NCBI GenBank assembly: GCA_001898465.1
Contig: MKTX01000001.1
Coordinates: 496,001-560,000 of the forward strand
DNA from: Sphingobacteriales bacterium 39-19
GTDB lineage: Bacteria > Bacteroidota > Bacteroidia > Chitinophagales > Chitinophagaceae
Direction of reading: 5' to 3'
Length of the DNA stretch: 64,000 bases
Below are positions 9,570-18,069 of the stretch, piece by piece. Position 1 is the first letter of the stretch. Every line of letters begins with the position of its first letter. The notes beneath the pieces were generated by a model that worked only from the letters and a program-made list of their open reading frames with translations, did no database searches and was not told where the DNA came from. A program made the translations under genes and the position numbers.

Positions 9570-10088
9570 TCAGGGTTTATTTTTTTTTAAAAGCAGTTCA
9601 TTCAGTTCCCGGGTTTCAGAAAGTTCTTCTTTCAGGTTTTCCAGTTCCATATTGGCTATTTCCAGGCTGCTTTTGGTAAGGGTAAGTTCTGTTTTTAAAT
9701 CTTTAAGCTGTTTATACCATTTACTGGCCTCGTCCAGTTCCCGGTTTGTATCCATCAGGCTTGCTTTCAGGCTATCATTTTCTTTTACCCTGGCCGCATT
9801 TGCATTTTGTAAACGCAGCATTTCCAGCAGTTCGTTTTCCAGCTCATTAATCATAATGCTGTCGCCCGTGGCACGTTGATTATTTTTCCCCATTTGAAGT
9901 TGCATTTGTTCAAACTCTAATAAATTAATATCCAGTTTGCTTTGCATTGCATTGGCCTCCCTGGCCCGGATGCGAAGTTGATCCAGTTCCTGTTCCCGCC
10001 TGGCGATCACCATATTAAGATCTTCAACCTCTAATTGGAGCAACTCTTTTTCGGACCGTAATTGGTCTATTTGATCGTCTGTAAGCAT
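9570..10088 (-). CDS. coiled-coil protein of unknown function
   Basis: 172 residues, almost entirely charged heptad-like sequence (Leu, Glu, Lys, Arg, Asn) from residue 5 to the end. It predicts one long coiled coil with no signal peptide or membrane segment, so it is probably cytoplasmic. I recognise no domain. The codon pattern and absence of stops over 519 bases support it as a real gene. The gene is followed by the DPP IV gene after 39 bases and could be co-transcribed with it. Confidence 0.65.
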   Translation of the reverse strand: MLTDDQIDQLRSEKELLQLEVEDLNMVIARREQELDQLRIRAREANAMQSKLDINLLEFEQMQLQMGKNNQRATGDSIMINELENELLEMLRLQNANAARVKENDSLKASLMDTNRELDEASKWYKQLKDLKTELTLTKSSLEIANMELENLKEELSETRELNELLLKKNKP

Positions 10089-10156
10089 AATTTATTTGTA
10101 AATGCCCGGTAAATTATACCCTTTGGGCTGATAATGCAAAAATAAATAACTAATTT

Positions 10157-10216
10157 ATGAGTCCGAAACCTGCAGCCCAGGCAGCAAATTCTGTGGGTAT
10201 CGTATCTGATTACTAG
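10157..10216 (+). other. possible 19-codon upstream ORF before the ECF sigma gene
   Basis: ATG at 10157 opens a 19-codon frame (MSPKPAAQAANSVGIVSDY) whose TAG stop lies two bases before the GTG start of the sigma factor, in a different frame. Tight stop-start spacing could couple translation to the GTG start. There is no independent proof that it is translated. Confidence 0.25.
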
Positions 10217-10218
10217 CC

Positions 10219-10782
10219 GTGAATCACGATAAAATTATTTTGACGGACTCAGAACTCATAAAAGGTTGTTTAAAAAAAGACAGCCACTGCGAAAAAGAAC
10301 TATTTCTTCGCTACGCCAGCCGTATGCTTGGCGTATGCCAAAGATATGCCCGTGATGCCGAAGATGCAGAGGATATTTTGCAGGATGCCTTTATTAAAGT
10401 TTTTAATAAAATGAGCCAGTTTAAACAAGAAGGCTCATTTGAGGGGTGGATAAGAAAAGTTGTGATTAATACTGCTTTAAAAAAATATAGCTTAACACGC
10501 TATCAAAAAGAAACCGGTATTGCTGCATCAAAAGATTTTGCAGAAAACATCAAGGAACCAAATGCGTTTAGCAATTTATCTGAAAAAGATATTTTAGCGC
10601 TTATCAACGGTTTGCCGGATGGCTATAGGATGGTTTTTAACTTATATGTAATTGAAGGTTTTTCGCATGAAGAGATTGCAGAATTGCTGCACATACAGGC
10701 GGGTACCAGCAGAAGCCAATTGGTAAAAGCCCGCCAGCTTCTTCAAAAACAAATTAATGAAATTCAAAAAATAGCGGTATGA
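10219..10782 (+). CDS. ECF-type RNA polymerase sigma factor
   Basis: 187 residues. Sigma-70 region 2 spans about 22-90 (LFLRYASRMLGVCQRYARDAEDAEDILQDAFIKVF shown by its RYA and DAEDILQDAF core) and region 4 about 125-180 (LPDGYRMVFNLYVIEGFSHEEIAELL). It redirects RNA polymerase to a small regulon. No ATG exists upstream in frame, so GTG at 10219 is the likely start. The stop overlaps the next ATG by four bases (ATGA), which shows an operon with the barrel protein. No classic anti-sigma gene is present; the cytoplasmic and membrane part of the next protein may serve that role, which is inference. Confidence 0.9.
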   Translation: MNHDKIILTDSELIKGCLKKDSHCEKELFLRYASRMLGVCQRYARDAEDAEDILQDAFIKVFNKMSQFKQEGSFEGWIRKVVINTALKKYSLTRYQKETGIAASKDFAENIKEPNAFSNLSEKDILALINGLPDGYRMVFNLYVIEGFSHEEIAELLHIQAGTSRSQLVKARQLLQKQINEIQKIAV

Positions 10783-12047
10783 GTGGGTCATTTGATGAAC
10801 ATATTAAAAATAGCTTAAGCGACTATCGCCCTGCCGTACCCAAGGATACCTGGGATAAAATACAGGCCAAAAGGGAAAAGGATAAGCGCAGGCCATGGGG
10901 GTTTTTCCTGAACAAACGCTGGGTTGCGGCTGCTGCCATCCTGTTATTGGTAGCAGCAGGCGGATTCTATTTAACACGTATCCAAAACAAAGATATTTTA
11001 TTAAATCCTGCTACCACAAAAAGCCTGGTTGGCAATACTCCCCATGAACCCATAGTAGAAAAAAATGTAACTGAAAAAAATAAGAATGCAGTTAACAACA
11101 ACAGCAGTATTCCGGTTAACGATAAAAATATAAGTTCCCAAAAAACGCCTTCTATATTTTCTTTCAGCAAAAAGAAAATAAATATTCTCTCTCCCGGGGC
11201 AGATACCTGGAGCACTGACGAAGAAAATTTCAACACCCGTTTACTGTCCGCAGGTATTACCCGTGCCGGCTTATTAAAAAATACGATCAACTCACTTACC
11301 CTCAGACAAAACAATCATATTGCTTATTTTATTCCCTGCCCGGAAGCAGAAAAAAATGCAGCCGCTAATAAAAAATACCTGGAGTTTTATGCCGGGCCAG
11401 ACTTTGTTTTCAGAAATTTTTCTGATACCGGCACGGCCTATATACAAACACGTAAATCCAGTTCACAAATTAAATCGGCCTTTAGCCTGGGGGTTCGTTA
11501 CACCCGTGTATTTAAAAATGGTATGAGCTTGCGGGGGGGTATAAATGTAAGGCAGATTAATGAATCGTTTCACTATAAACAAGGAACCATATCGCAGGTG
11601 ATTTTTATCATTGATAATAATGGAGATACCACAGGAAGTTATATTAGCCAAAGTACCCGTTATAAAACCTATCCCAACCGATACCGCAGTATTGATATTC
11701 CCATTGCAGTAGGATACGAATGGGGCAATGGCCGGCTACACGTAAATATGAATATGGGTGCTGTTATCAATATTTTGAACAGCCAAAAAGGTTATGTGTT
11801 AGATGAATCAAACAATATTATAGAACTATCCAATTCAAAAAACAATAACCAGTATTCTTATAAAACAAAAACAGGGCTGGGTTTTATAGGTGCTGCTTCA
11901 GTGTATTATAAAATAAATGAAAACTTACACCTGGTGGCCGAACCTTATTTTAAATACAGTTTTAATTCCATTACAAAAGAACAAATTTCATTACAACAAA
12001 AAAACCAGGTTGCCGGGTTAAAGCTTGGTTTAAGAATGGACCTTTGA
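10779..12047 (+). CDS. membrane-anchored outer-membrane-barrel-like protein
   Basis: 422 residues. Residues 1-46 are hydrophilic with no signal peptide. Residues 48-66 (RWVAAAAILLLVAAGGFYL) are one membrane helix. A low-complexity Asn/Lys linker follows to about 190. The remainder, ending in VAGLKLGLRMDL, has the alternating pattern and terminal strand of a PorT/OmpW-like beta-barrel. The N-terminus (FDEHIKNSLSDYRPAVPKDTWDKI) resembles the short cytoplasmic segment of anti-sigma-like proteins seen after ECF sigma genes in this phylum. It overlaps the sigma gene by four bases. The combination of an inner-membrane anchor and a barrel is unusual; function unknown. Confidence 0.75.
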   Translation: MSGSFDEHIKNSLSDYRPAVPKDTWDKIQAKREKDKRRPWGFFLNKRWVAAAAILLLVAAGGFYLTRIQNKDILLNPATTKSLVGNTPHEPIVEKNVTEKNKNAVNNNSSIPVNDKNISSQKTPSIFSFSKKKINILSPGADTWSTDEENFNTRLLSAGITRAGLLKNTINSLTLRQNNHIAYFIPCPEAEKNAAANKKYLEFYAGPDFVFRNFSDTGTAYIQTRKSSSQIKSAFSLGVRYTRVFKNGMSLRGGINVRQINESFHYKQGTISQVIFIIDNNGDTTGSYISQSTRYKTYPNRYRSIDIPIAVGYEWGNGRLHVNMNMGAVINILNSQKGYVLDESNNIIELSNSKNNNQYSYKTKTGLGFIGAASVYYKINENLHLVAEPYFKYSFNSITKEQISLQQKNQVAGLKLGLRMDL

Positions 12048-12057
12048 AAAAATAAAA

Positions 12058-12996
12058 ATGATACACATTAAAAGAAATATTACGGTATGGTTACTCATGC
12101 TTGCCATGGCATCTTGCCAAAAGGATTATGATTTTTTTGAAGAAATTTCAGGCATGGATACAAGTTGGGTAACAACTGTATCTCCCCTGGCCCCGGTGGC
12201 AGAACTCCAAAGTACATTGATGAAACCCTTCTTGATGGATAGTTTTAATGTATCGGGGCAGGTAGCCACACTCATCAATAACCAAGGTTTGAGATGTATT
12301 TTTCCGGTTGATTTGGTTACACAAACAGGAACATTGGCAACGGGGGAGGTAACATTACATTCGTATCTTTTTAATCGTAAAGGAGATTTTATTCGGAATC
12401 AAATTAGTACCGTATCAAATAATGGGTTACTGGAAACAAATGGTATTTTATTTATCCGTCTTAAAAAAAATGAAGAAACAGTTTCGCTTTCACAGAGTCC
12501 CGCCCGGTTTCAATATGAGGCCCCAGGGCTGATCTCCGGCTTACAGGTTTATTTTAGCAGCAGCCCGGAGTACTGGCAAAAAACAGGTTCCCCACAAATG
12601 AACAATGTAATTTTTTCGCAAAATAATTATATCGTTAATACCATGCAGCTGGGATGGATGGCTGCAGCAAAACCGGTAGATAGCCTTACAGATCCCTTGC
12701 GGGTATCTGTTTCCTTACCTTCTCAATATACAAATTCAAATACCTGTGCCTGGGTTGTGTTGAATCATAAAACCAGTATAATTAAGATGGAAGCAGATGT
12801 GCAGGCAAAAAAATTCAGGTGTTCACTGTTGCCGCCAAACCAGGATATTACCATCATTGTATTATCAAAACAGGCGGGATCTTATTTTATGGGAAAAATA
12901 GAAACGAATACCAGTATGGCTGCCTCGCAAACCTTAGGGGTTACGCCTGTTATCAATAGTTTGCAAAACATAAATACGTACCTGGATTCTTTATAA
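12058..12996 (+). CDS. hypothetical lipoprotein in the ECF sigma operon
   Basis: 312 residues. The signal peptide ends at the lipobox MASC with Cys20, so this is a predicted lipoprotein. The rest is beta-rich without a domain I recognise. It starts ten bases after the barrel protein and is the third gene of the sigma-factor operon, so it is likely exported and controlled together with it. A strong convergent hairpin lies 23 bases after its stop. Confidence 0.7.
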   Translation: MIHIKRNITVWLLMLAMASCQKDYDFFEEISGMDTSWVTTVSPLAPVAELQSTLMKPFLMDSFNVSGQVATLINNQGLRCIFPVDLVTQTGTLATGEVTLHSYLFNRKGDFIRNQISTVSNNGLLETNGILFIRLKKNEETVSLSQSPARFQYEAPGLISGLQVYFSSSPEYWQKTGSPQMNNVIFSQNNYIVNTMQLGWMAAAKPVDSLTDPLRVSVSLPSQYTNSNTCAWVVLNHKTSIIKMEADVQAKKFRCSLLPPNQDITIIVLSKQAGSYFMGKIETNTSMAASQTLGVTPVINSLQNINTYLDSL

Positions 12997-13019
12997 TTTT
13001 TTTTACTTTGGGGATACAT

Positions 13020-13050
13020 GATAGCGGCTTCGAAATTCGAAGCCGTTATC
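13020..13050. terminator. hairpin between convergent genes
   Basis: Near-perfect inverted repeat: 13020-13034 with 13036-13050, one wobble. It sits between the ends of the lipoprotein operon and pyrH. T-runs are weak on both sides, so termination efficiency is uncertain, but the position suits both genes. Confidence 0.55.
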
Positions 13051-13071
13051 TATTTTACAGAAGTAGAATAT

Positions 13072-13788
13072 TTATTTAACCAATGTACCCACTCTTTCGC
13101 CGGTTACTACACTCATCAGGTTACCCGGCTTGTTCATATCAAACACTACAATGGGTAAGTTATTTTCCATACACAATGCAAATGCAGTCATATCCATCAC
13201 TTTCAGGTTCTTACTCATACATTCCGAAAAACTAATGGTATTGTATTTTGTAGCCGTGGGGTCTTTTTCCGGGTCGGCGCTGTATATACCATCTACCCGG
13301 GTGCCTTTTAAAATTACATCTGCTTTAATTTCTATGGCTCTTAAAGAGCCTGCTGTATCGGTTGTAAAATAAGGGTTGCCGGTACCGGCTCCAAAAATAA
13401 CAACACGTCCCTTTTCAAGATGCCGCATGGCACGCCTGCGAATATATGGCTCGGCTATTTGTTCCATTTTAATAGCGCTTTGTAATCGGGTATATACGCC
13501 CGCTTTTTCTAATCCACTTTGTAATGCCATACCATTAATTACGGTTGCTAACATGCCCATATAATCTCCCTGGGCTCTTTCAATACCACTTTCTGCTTCA
13601 TTCATGCCCCTATAAATATTTCCACCGCCAATTACAATAGCGATTTGTACCCCCATTTCGGTAATTTGCTTTATATCTCTTGCATATTGGGCTATAATAG
13701 AAGGGTCAATAGGATCAAAACTGTCTTTATTACCCATTAATGATTCACCAGACAATTTTAAAAGAATACGTTTGTATTTTGGAAGCAT
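13072..13788 (-). CDS. pyrH: UMP kinase
   Basis: 238 residues, full length for the bacterial hexameric UMP kinase that makes UDP from UMP and ATP in pyrimidine nucleotide synthesis. The amino-acid-kinase fold is clear: [14 protein letters not shown] at the N-terminus, [10 protein letters not shown], the [15 protein letters not shown] nucleotide loop and the [15 protein letters not shown] segment. It follows tsf, the usual bacterial order, but a terminator (13905-13927) and its own -7 box separate it from the rplM-tsf operon. frr, which often follows, is absent here. Confidence 0.97.
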   Translation of the reverse strand: MLPKYKRILLKLSGESLMGNKDSFDPIDPSIIAQYARDIKQITEMGVQIAIVIGGGNIYRGMNEAESGIERAQGDYMGMLATVINGMALQSGLEKAGVYTRLQSAIKMEQIAEPYIRRRAMRHLEKGRVVIFGAGTGNPYFTTDTAGSLRAIEIKADVILKGTRVDGIYSADPEKDPTATKYNTISFSECMSKNLKVMDMTAFALCMENNLPIVVFDMNKPGNLMSVVTGERVGTLVK

Positions 13789-13805
13789 AAGTGTTTATTT
13801 GCATG

Positions 13806-13813
13806 CAAATATA
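13806..13813 (-). promoter_or_regulatory. -7 promoter box TATATTTG of pyrH
   Basis: Reading on the minus strand, a perfect TAnnTTTG box lies 17 bases before the pyrH ATG. GTTG at 13833-13836 lies 19 bases upstream, close to the TTTG -33 element. Together with the tsf terminator this gives pyrH its own transcript. Confidence 0.55.
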
Positions 13814-13904
13814 TTAAGCCCATGGCAGAGTGCAACATTTACTCATTGTAAATATGGGTTTACTAAAATTTCAATGAGCAACTTTTACATAATAAGTAAT
13901 AAAA

Positions 13905-13927
13905 AACCCGGTTAAAAAAACCGGGTT
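13905..13927 (-). terminator. Rho-independent terminator after tsf
   Basis: Seven-base GC-rich stem (13905-13911 with 13921-13927), loop of nine, followed on the minus strand by a T-run. It sits a few bases downstream of the tsf stop. Confidence 0.8.
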
Positions 13928-13933
13928 ATCATT

Positions 13934-14758
13934 TTATCCTAAAGCTACTCTTTTAAATTCGGTAACTTTTAAATCGGGAGCTATGCTTTTTAAATAATCG
14001 CCTACTGACTGGTTATTGTCTTTTACAAATGCCTGGGCCAATAAAGTGTTTTCTTTAAAAAACTTATTCAGTTTACCCATGGCAATTTTTTCAGCCATTT
14101 CTGCGGGTTTTCCTTCAGCTTTTACAACTTCGATGGCGATGTTTTTTTCTCTTTCAATAACATCTGCCGGAATTGAAGATTCATCAACGGCCAATGGGTT
14201 CATCGCAGCAATTTGCATGGCTACATCTTTGCCTGCATTTTCTGCTTCGGCTGTAAGGCCTACCAATACTCCCATTCTGTAAGCGCCGTGAATATAGCTT
14301 GCCACGTAGGGGGCATCCACTCTTTCAAAACGGGTGATGGCAATTTTTTCTCCTATTGCAGCCAGTTTATCATTGATCATATCGGCCACTTTAGAGCCAT
14401 TAATGGTTACCTCATTTAATTCTTCTGCTGATTTTACATTGTTGGCAATAGCTGCATCAGCAATGCTTTGGGTAAAAGCAATAAAATCTGCATTTTTACT
14501 TACGAAGTCTGTTTCACAACTTACACAAAGAACAATACCGGTTTTTTTATCGGCAGTTGTTTGTGCGATTATAACGCCTTCTTTAGCTTCCCGGTCACTG
14601 CGTTTTGCGGCAACTTTTTGTCCTTGTTTACGAAGCCAATCAATAGCTGCTTCAAAATCACCGTTACTTTCTGTTAATGCTTTGCGGCAGTCCATCATAC
14701 CGGCGCCTGTTGCCTGGCGTAGTTTGTTTATTTCTGCTGCTGTTATTGTTACACTCAT
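13934..14758 (-). CDS. tsf: translation elongation factor EF-Ts
   Basis: 274 residues. It is the nucleotide exchange factor that regenerates EF-Tu-GTP. The N-terminal UBA-like module reads ITAAEINKLRQATGAGMMDCRKAL, followed by the TDFVSKNADF exchange segment and the dimerisation domains. I choose the ATG at 14758 (MSVTITAAE) because family members begin right before the ITA segment; an in-frame ATG three codons upstream (14767) is possible. It follows rpsB by about 130 bases in the ribosomal operon and ends at a strong terminator. Confidence 0.96.
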   Translation of the reverse strand: MSVTITAAEINKLRQATGAGMMDCRKALTESNGDFEAAIDWLRKQGQKVAAKRSDREAKEGVIIAQTTADKKTGIVLCVSCETDFVSKNADFIAFTQSIADAAIANNVKSAEELNEVTINGSKVADMINDKLAAIGEKIAITRFERVDAPYVASYIHGAYRMGVLVGLTAEAENAGKDVAMQIAAMNPLAVDESSIPADVIEREKNIAIEVVKAEGKPAEMAEKIAMGKLNKFFKENTLLAQAFVKDNNQSVGDYLKSIAPDLKVTEFKRVALG

Positions 14759-14890
14759 AGTATTCATATTATAAACCCGGATGGGTAATTTAAAAATTCA
14801 ATTTCTTTGCTGCATAAGGGTAAGGAGTACAAGTGTGCGACGCAACGATGCCGGGTTTGGCAACGGTAGCCGGGTTCATACTGGTATTCC

Positions 14891-15772
14891 TTATTTTCCG
14901 GCAGGTTTTCTGCCACCCTGCCCGGGTCCGCTTATGCGGCGGCGGGGTGCTCCGGCAGGAGCTCCGGTACGGCTGCGTTTTCCTTTTTCTTCTGCGTCTA
15001 ATTGTTTTTGTTCAAAACGAGCGGCTTTGGCTTCTGCACTTTCTTCCGTATCGTGTTGCTCTTCTTCGTCTTTACTGCTTTGGCGTTCCTGCAATCCTTC
15101 TGCAATGGCAGCTGTAATATAATTGGCAATAATGGCGATAGATTTTGTTGCATCGTCGTTTGAAGGAATTGCATAATCTACTTTATTGGGATCGCAATTG
15201 GTATCTACCATTCCAAAAGTGTTGATACCGAGGCGACGGGCTTCTGCTAAAGCAATATGTTCGTGACCAATATCAACCAGGAAAAGGGCTGCCGGTACCC
15301 GGCTAATTTGAGCAATACCTCCCAATACTTTTTCCATCTTTTCTTTTTCACGGCTCAGGGTTAATCTTTCTTTTTTGTTCAGGCTTTCTGCACTGCCATC
15401 GTTAAGCATTTTTTCAATGCTCTGCATTTTCTTTACACTTTTACGAACCGTGTTAAAGTTAGTAAGCATACCACCCAGCCAGCGTTCTGTAGCATAAGGC
15501 ATATTTACTTTTTGTGCACATTCCATTACAATTTCTTTGGCTTGTTTTTTTGTAGCCACAAACATTATTTTTTTACCGCTGCGTGCAATGGCTTTCATTG
15601 CGGCGGCAGCTTCCTGTAAACCTTCAACTGTTTTGTTGAGATCAATAATGTGAATGCCCTTTTTTTCAGCAAATATGTAAGGAAGCATTTTGGGATTCCA
15701 TTTCTTTTTTAAATGACCAAAATGAACGCCTGCTTCTAAAAGTTGCTGTTGTAAGGATGTATTATTTTCCAT
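14891..15772 (-). CDS. rpsB: 30S ribosomal protein S2
   Basis: 293 residues. The conserved N-terminus LLEAGVHFGHLKKKWNPKM and the RWLGGMLTNFNT and DTNCDPNKVDYAIPSNDDA segments identify S2, which bridges the head and body of the small subunit and helps bind S1. The C-terminal 60 residues are a charged and then Gly/Pro/Arg-rich tail not found in E. coli S2 and probably disordered. I place the start at the ATG at 15772 (MENNTS); a longer open frame upstream lacks similarity to the family. It lies 81 bases after rpsI. Confidence 0.96.
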   Translation of the reverse strand: MENNTSLQQQLLEAGVHFGHLKKKWNPKMLPYIFAEKKGIHIIDLNKTVEGLQEAAAAMKAIARSGKKIMFVATKKQAKEIVMECAQKVNMPYATERWLGGMLTNFNTVRKSVKKMQSIEKMLNDGSAESLNKKERLTLSREKEKMEKVLGGIAQISRVPAALFLVDIGHEHIALAEARRLGINTFGMVDTNCDPNKVDYAIPSNDDATKSIAIIANYITAAIAEGLQERQSSKDEEEQHDTEESAEAKAARFEQKQLDAEEKGKRSRTGAPAGAPRRRISGPGQGGRKPAGK

Positions 15773-15853
15773 TGTATTTATTATAATAATTTGTTTGTTC
15801 TTTTTAGTTTGATACTGCAAATGAGCGCAAATACCAATCGTAAAAAAATGCGA

Positions 15854-16243
15854 TTAACGTTTTGAGAACTGGAAGCTTTTTCTTGCTTTTTTGCGGCCTG
15901 GTTTTTTACGTTCTACGGCACGTGGGTCACGTTTTAATAAACCGGCAGCTTTTAAAGCAGGGCGATAATCGGGGCTTACTTCAATTAAAGCACGGGCAAT
16001 ACCCAGTTTGGCAGCTTCGGCCTGGCCTTTTACGCCACCCCCGGTTGCATTTACCACCACGTCGAATTTGCCAATGGCTTCTGTTGTTTTAAGAGGCGCT
16101 TCTACCTGGTTTTGCAGGTAAACCAAAGGAAAATAGGTTTTATAATCCTTGCCATTTATTGTAATTGCTCCTTCGCCACGGCTCAGGAAAACACGGGTAA
16201 CGGCTTCTTTTCTACGTCCTACTGCGTTTTTTTGCTTTTCCAT
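15854..16243 (-). CDS. rpsI: 30S ribosomal protein S9
   Basis: 129 residues, the usual length. The family signatures are AVGRRKEAVTRVFL at the N-terminus, the GGGVKGQAEAAKLGIARAL glycine-rich loop and the basic tail ending in FSKR, which reaches the P-site tRNA. It starts seven bases after rplM, the conserved L13-S9 gene pair. Confidence 0.97.
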   Translation of the reverse strand: MEKQKNAVGRRKEAVTRVFLSRGEGAITINGKDYKTYFPLVYLQNQVEAPLKTTEAIGKFDVVVNATGGGVKGQAEAAKLGIARALIEVSPDYRPALKAAGLLKRDPRAVERKKPGRKKARKSFQFSKR

Positions 16244-16250
16244 TTATATT

Positions 16251-16730
16251 TTATTTTTTGCTACCTGGTGTGGCAGGTGTAAGTTTTGTAAAAGTTAATT
16301 CAGTGGGTTTTTGAGCAGCATGCTGATGTTCTGCACCGGCATATACAAATAATTTTTTGTACATCTGGCGGCCCAGCCTGTTTTTGGGTAACATGCCTTT
16401 TACCGCTCTTTCTATTACGGCTTCGGGTTTACGCTTCATCATATTTTTAGCGGATTCGGCTCTTTGCCCGCCGGGATAACCGCTAAATGTGAGGTAATTT
16501 TTGTCTTCTAATTTATTACCGCTGAAAACAACTTTATCAGCATTGATAACAATTACAAAGTCGCCGCAGTCAACGTGTGGGGTGTAATAGGCCTTGTTCT
16601 TACCTCTAAGAACCGATGCAATTTTAGCGCACATCCGGCCTACGGTTTGATTAGTACCGTCCACAACGTACCAGTTACGCTGTACGGTAGCCGCATTGGC
16701 ATGTTTGGTGGTGAAATGTAGTTTACTCAT
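16251..16730 (-). CDS. rplM: 50S ribosomal protein L13
   Basis: 159 residues; E. coli L13 has 142. The core is clear (RNWYVVDGTNQTVGRMCAKIASVLRGK given in part, then YTPHVDCGDFVIVINADKV and the AVKGMLPKNRLGRQM segment). The extra 15-20 residues are a C-terminal extension rich in Thr, Pro and Lys. It is the first gene of rplM-rpsI-rpsB-tsf. A perfect -7 box lies 57 bases upstream, and a GC-rich hairpin occupies the leader, where L13 autoregulation could act. Confidence 0.97.
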   Translation of the reverse strand: MSKLHFTTKHANAATVQRNWYVVDGTNQTVGRMCAKIASVLRGKNKAYYTPHVDCGDFVIVINADKVVFSGNKLEDKNYLTFSGYPGGQRAESAKNMMKRKPEAVIERAVKGMLPKNRLGRQMYKKLFVYAGAEHQHAAQKPTELTFTKLTPATPGSKK

Positions 16731-16746
16731 TTTCTGTTTTTTTTAT

Positions 16747-16769
16747 GCCGGCAGCTATCCCCGCCGGGC
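16747..16769 (-). promoter_or_regulatory. GC-rich hairpin in the rplM leader
   Basis: GCCGGCAGC and GCCGGGC arms form an imperfect GC-rich stem about 17 bases upstream of the L13 start codon, within the predicted 50-base leader. Ribosomal protein operons often carry such structures for feedback by the first gene product. That use here is inference. Confidence 0.35.
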
Positions 16770-16787
16770 TTTTTAAAATTTGGAGTG

Positions 16788-16795
16788 CAAAGGTA
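16788..16795 (-). promoter_or_regulatory. -7 promoter box TACCTTTG of the rplM operon
   Basis: Perfect TAnnTTTG on the minus strand, with TTGG 20 bases upstream as the -33 element. It gives the ribosomal operon a leader of about 50 bases. Confidence 0.6.
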
Positions 16796-17062
16796 GCGGG
16801 ATCTTATTGTTTTTACCAAGAAAAATTAGTGTTTATTTTTATCATGCTTTTGTAAGTGGATGATTATCAATAAAAATTTATACTTCTTTTTTTATTAGAT
16901 AAGAATTGGGGGAGAACTTGCGCCTATTTTATAGTTTATATTTTGTTCCCGCTTCAAGATTTGATGGATAGAAAAGAAGCTGGGTGTTATACTGCAGCAT
17001 ATATTTTGAATGCTTCATTTTTGATTCCTGCCCGGGTGCTTGGCATATTGCCTTATTTCAAG

Positions 17063-17070
17063 TAGGTTTG
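17063..17070 (+). promoter_or_regulatory. -7 promoter box TAGGTTTG of the isomerase operon
   Basis: Perfect TAnnTTTG match ending 13 bases before the ATG at 17084. CTTGG around 17039-17043 at a 20-base spacing may be the -33 element. Confidence 0.5.
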
Positions 17071-17083
17071 CGCCGTCTTGTTT

Positions 17084-18049
17084 ATGAATGCCAACCAAAT
17101 TATATCTAACGCAATAAAAACGATTGATATTGAAGCTAAATCAGTATCGGGTTTAGCCGCATATATTAATGATGATTTTGCAAAAGCCGTACAGGCCATT
17201 GTCGCTTGTAAGGGCCGGTTGGTAATTAGTGGCGTTGGCAAAAGCGCTATTATCGCCCAAAAGATTGTAGCTACCCTGAACAGCACCGGGACCCCCTCTC
17301 TATTTTTACATGCAGCTGATGCCATACATGGCGACCTGGGTATGGTACAACAAGATGATATTGTTCTTTTGATCAGTAAAAGCGGGGATACTCCCGAAAT
17401 TAAAGTGCTTACCCCTCTTGTAAAAAATTTTGGGAATATTCTTATCGGCCTGGTGGGAAATATGCAATCTTACCTGGCACAGCAAAGCGATATTGTACTT
17501 AACTGCACGGTAGAAAAGGAGGCCTGCCCTAATAACCTGGCTCCCACTACCAGCACCACTGTTCAAATGGTTATGGGCGATGCGCTTGCCATTTGCCTGA
17601 TGGAAAGCAAGGGCTTTGCTCCTAAAGATTTTGCCCGCTTTCACCCGGGCGGCGCATTGGGCAAAAAATTATACTTACGGGTGGGCAACTTAGTACAACC
17701 CCATGAAAGGCCCCGGGTGCAGCCCGGTACAACCGTTAAAAAAGCCATTATAGAAATTACAGAAAAAAGATTGGGCGCCGCAGCTGTTATTAATGATGCC
17801 GAAGAAGTGATTGGTATTATTACAGATGGCGATATCAGGCGTATGCTTGAAAAATATGAAAACATAGCCAGTTTAATAGCCCAGGACATTATGGGTAAAA
17901 ACCCTAAAACGATTGATGTGGATGAATTGGCGGCCGAGGCCCTGGAGCTTATGCGAAAAAATAATATTAGCCAGCTGCTGGCCACCCGTAAAGGAAAATA
18001 TGCGGGGATTATACATTTACACGATTTAATAAGAGAAGGAATCATATAA
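17084..18049 (+). CDS. kdsD: D-arabinose-5-phosphate isomerase (KdsD/KpsF family)
   Basis: 321 residues. It converts ribulose 5-phosphate to arabinose 5-phosphate, the first step to Kdo for lipopolysaccharide. An N-terminal SIS domain (about 35-170) has the sugar-phosphate motif VVISGVGKSAII-like GVGKSA and HAADAIHGDLGMV; two CBS domains follow (about 200-321), ending HLHDLIREGI. The longer frame starts at a TTG (17078), but the ATG at 17084 is better and follows a -7 box. The next gene, a GDP-mannose pyrophosphorylase, starts 20 bases later, so the two form a nucleotide-sugar operon. kdsB lies 3 kb away. Confidence 0.93.
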   Translation: MNANQIISNAIKTIDIEAKSVSGLAAYINDDFAKAVQAIVACKGRLVISGVGKSAIIAQKIVATLNSTGTPSLFLHAADAIHGDLGMVQQDDIVLLISKSGDTPEIKVLTPLVKNFGNILIGLVGNMQSYLAQQSDIVLNCTVEKEACPNNLAPTTSTTVQMVMGDALAICLMESKGFAPKDFARFHPGGALGKKLYLRVGNLVQPHERPRVQPGTTVKKAIIEITEKRLGAAAVINDAEEVIGIITDGDIRRMLEKYENIASLIAQDIMGKNPKTIDVDELAAEALELMRKNNISQLLATRKGKYAGIIHLHDLIREGII

Positions 18050-18069
18050 CCTTTAAAGATTTTTCCTGA

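Larger units (their letters stand above)
16731..17062. other. divergent intergenic region rplM / kdsD
   Basis: The 353 bases between the two start codons. The half next to rplM holds its promoter box and a leader hairpin. The half next to the isomerase gene holds a -7 box at 17063-17070. In the middle, about 16800-17040, I see no ORF with family similarity, no tRNA and no strong hairpin. Confidence 0.6.

Noticed and set aside
14334..14774. 146-residue plus-strand frame over tsf
   Set aside because: Antisense shadow of a clear EF-Ts gene, with no own promoter or family match.
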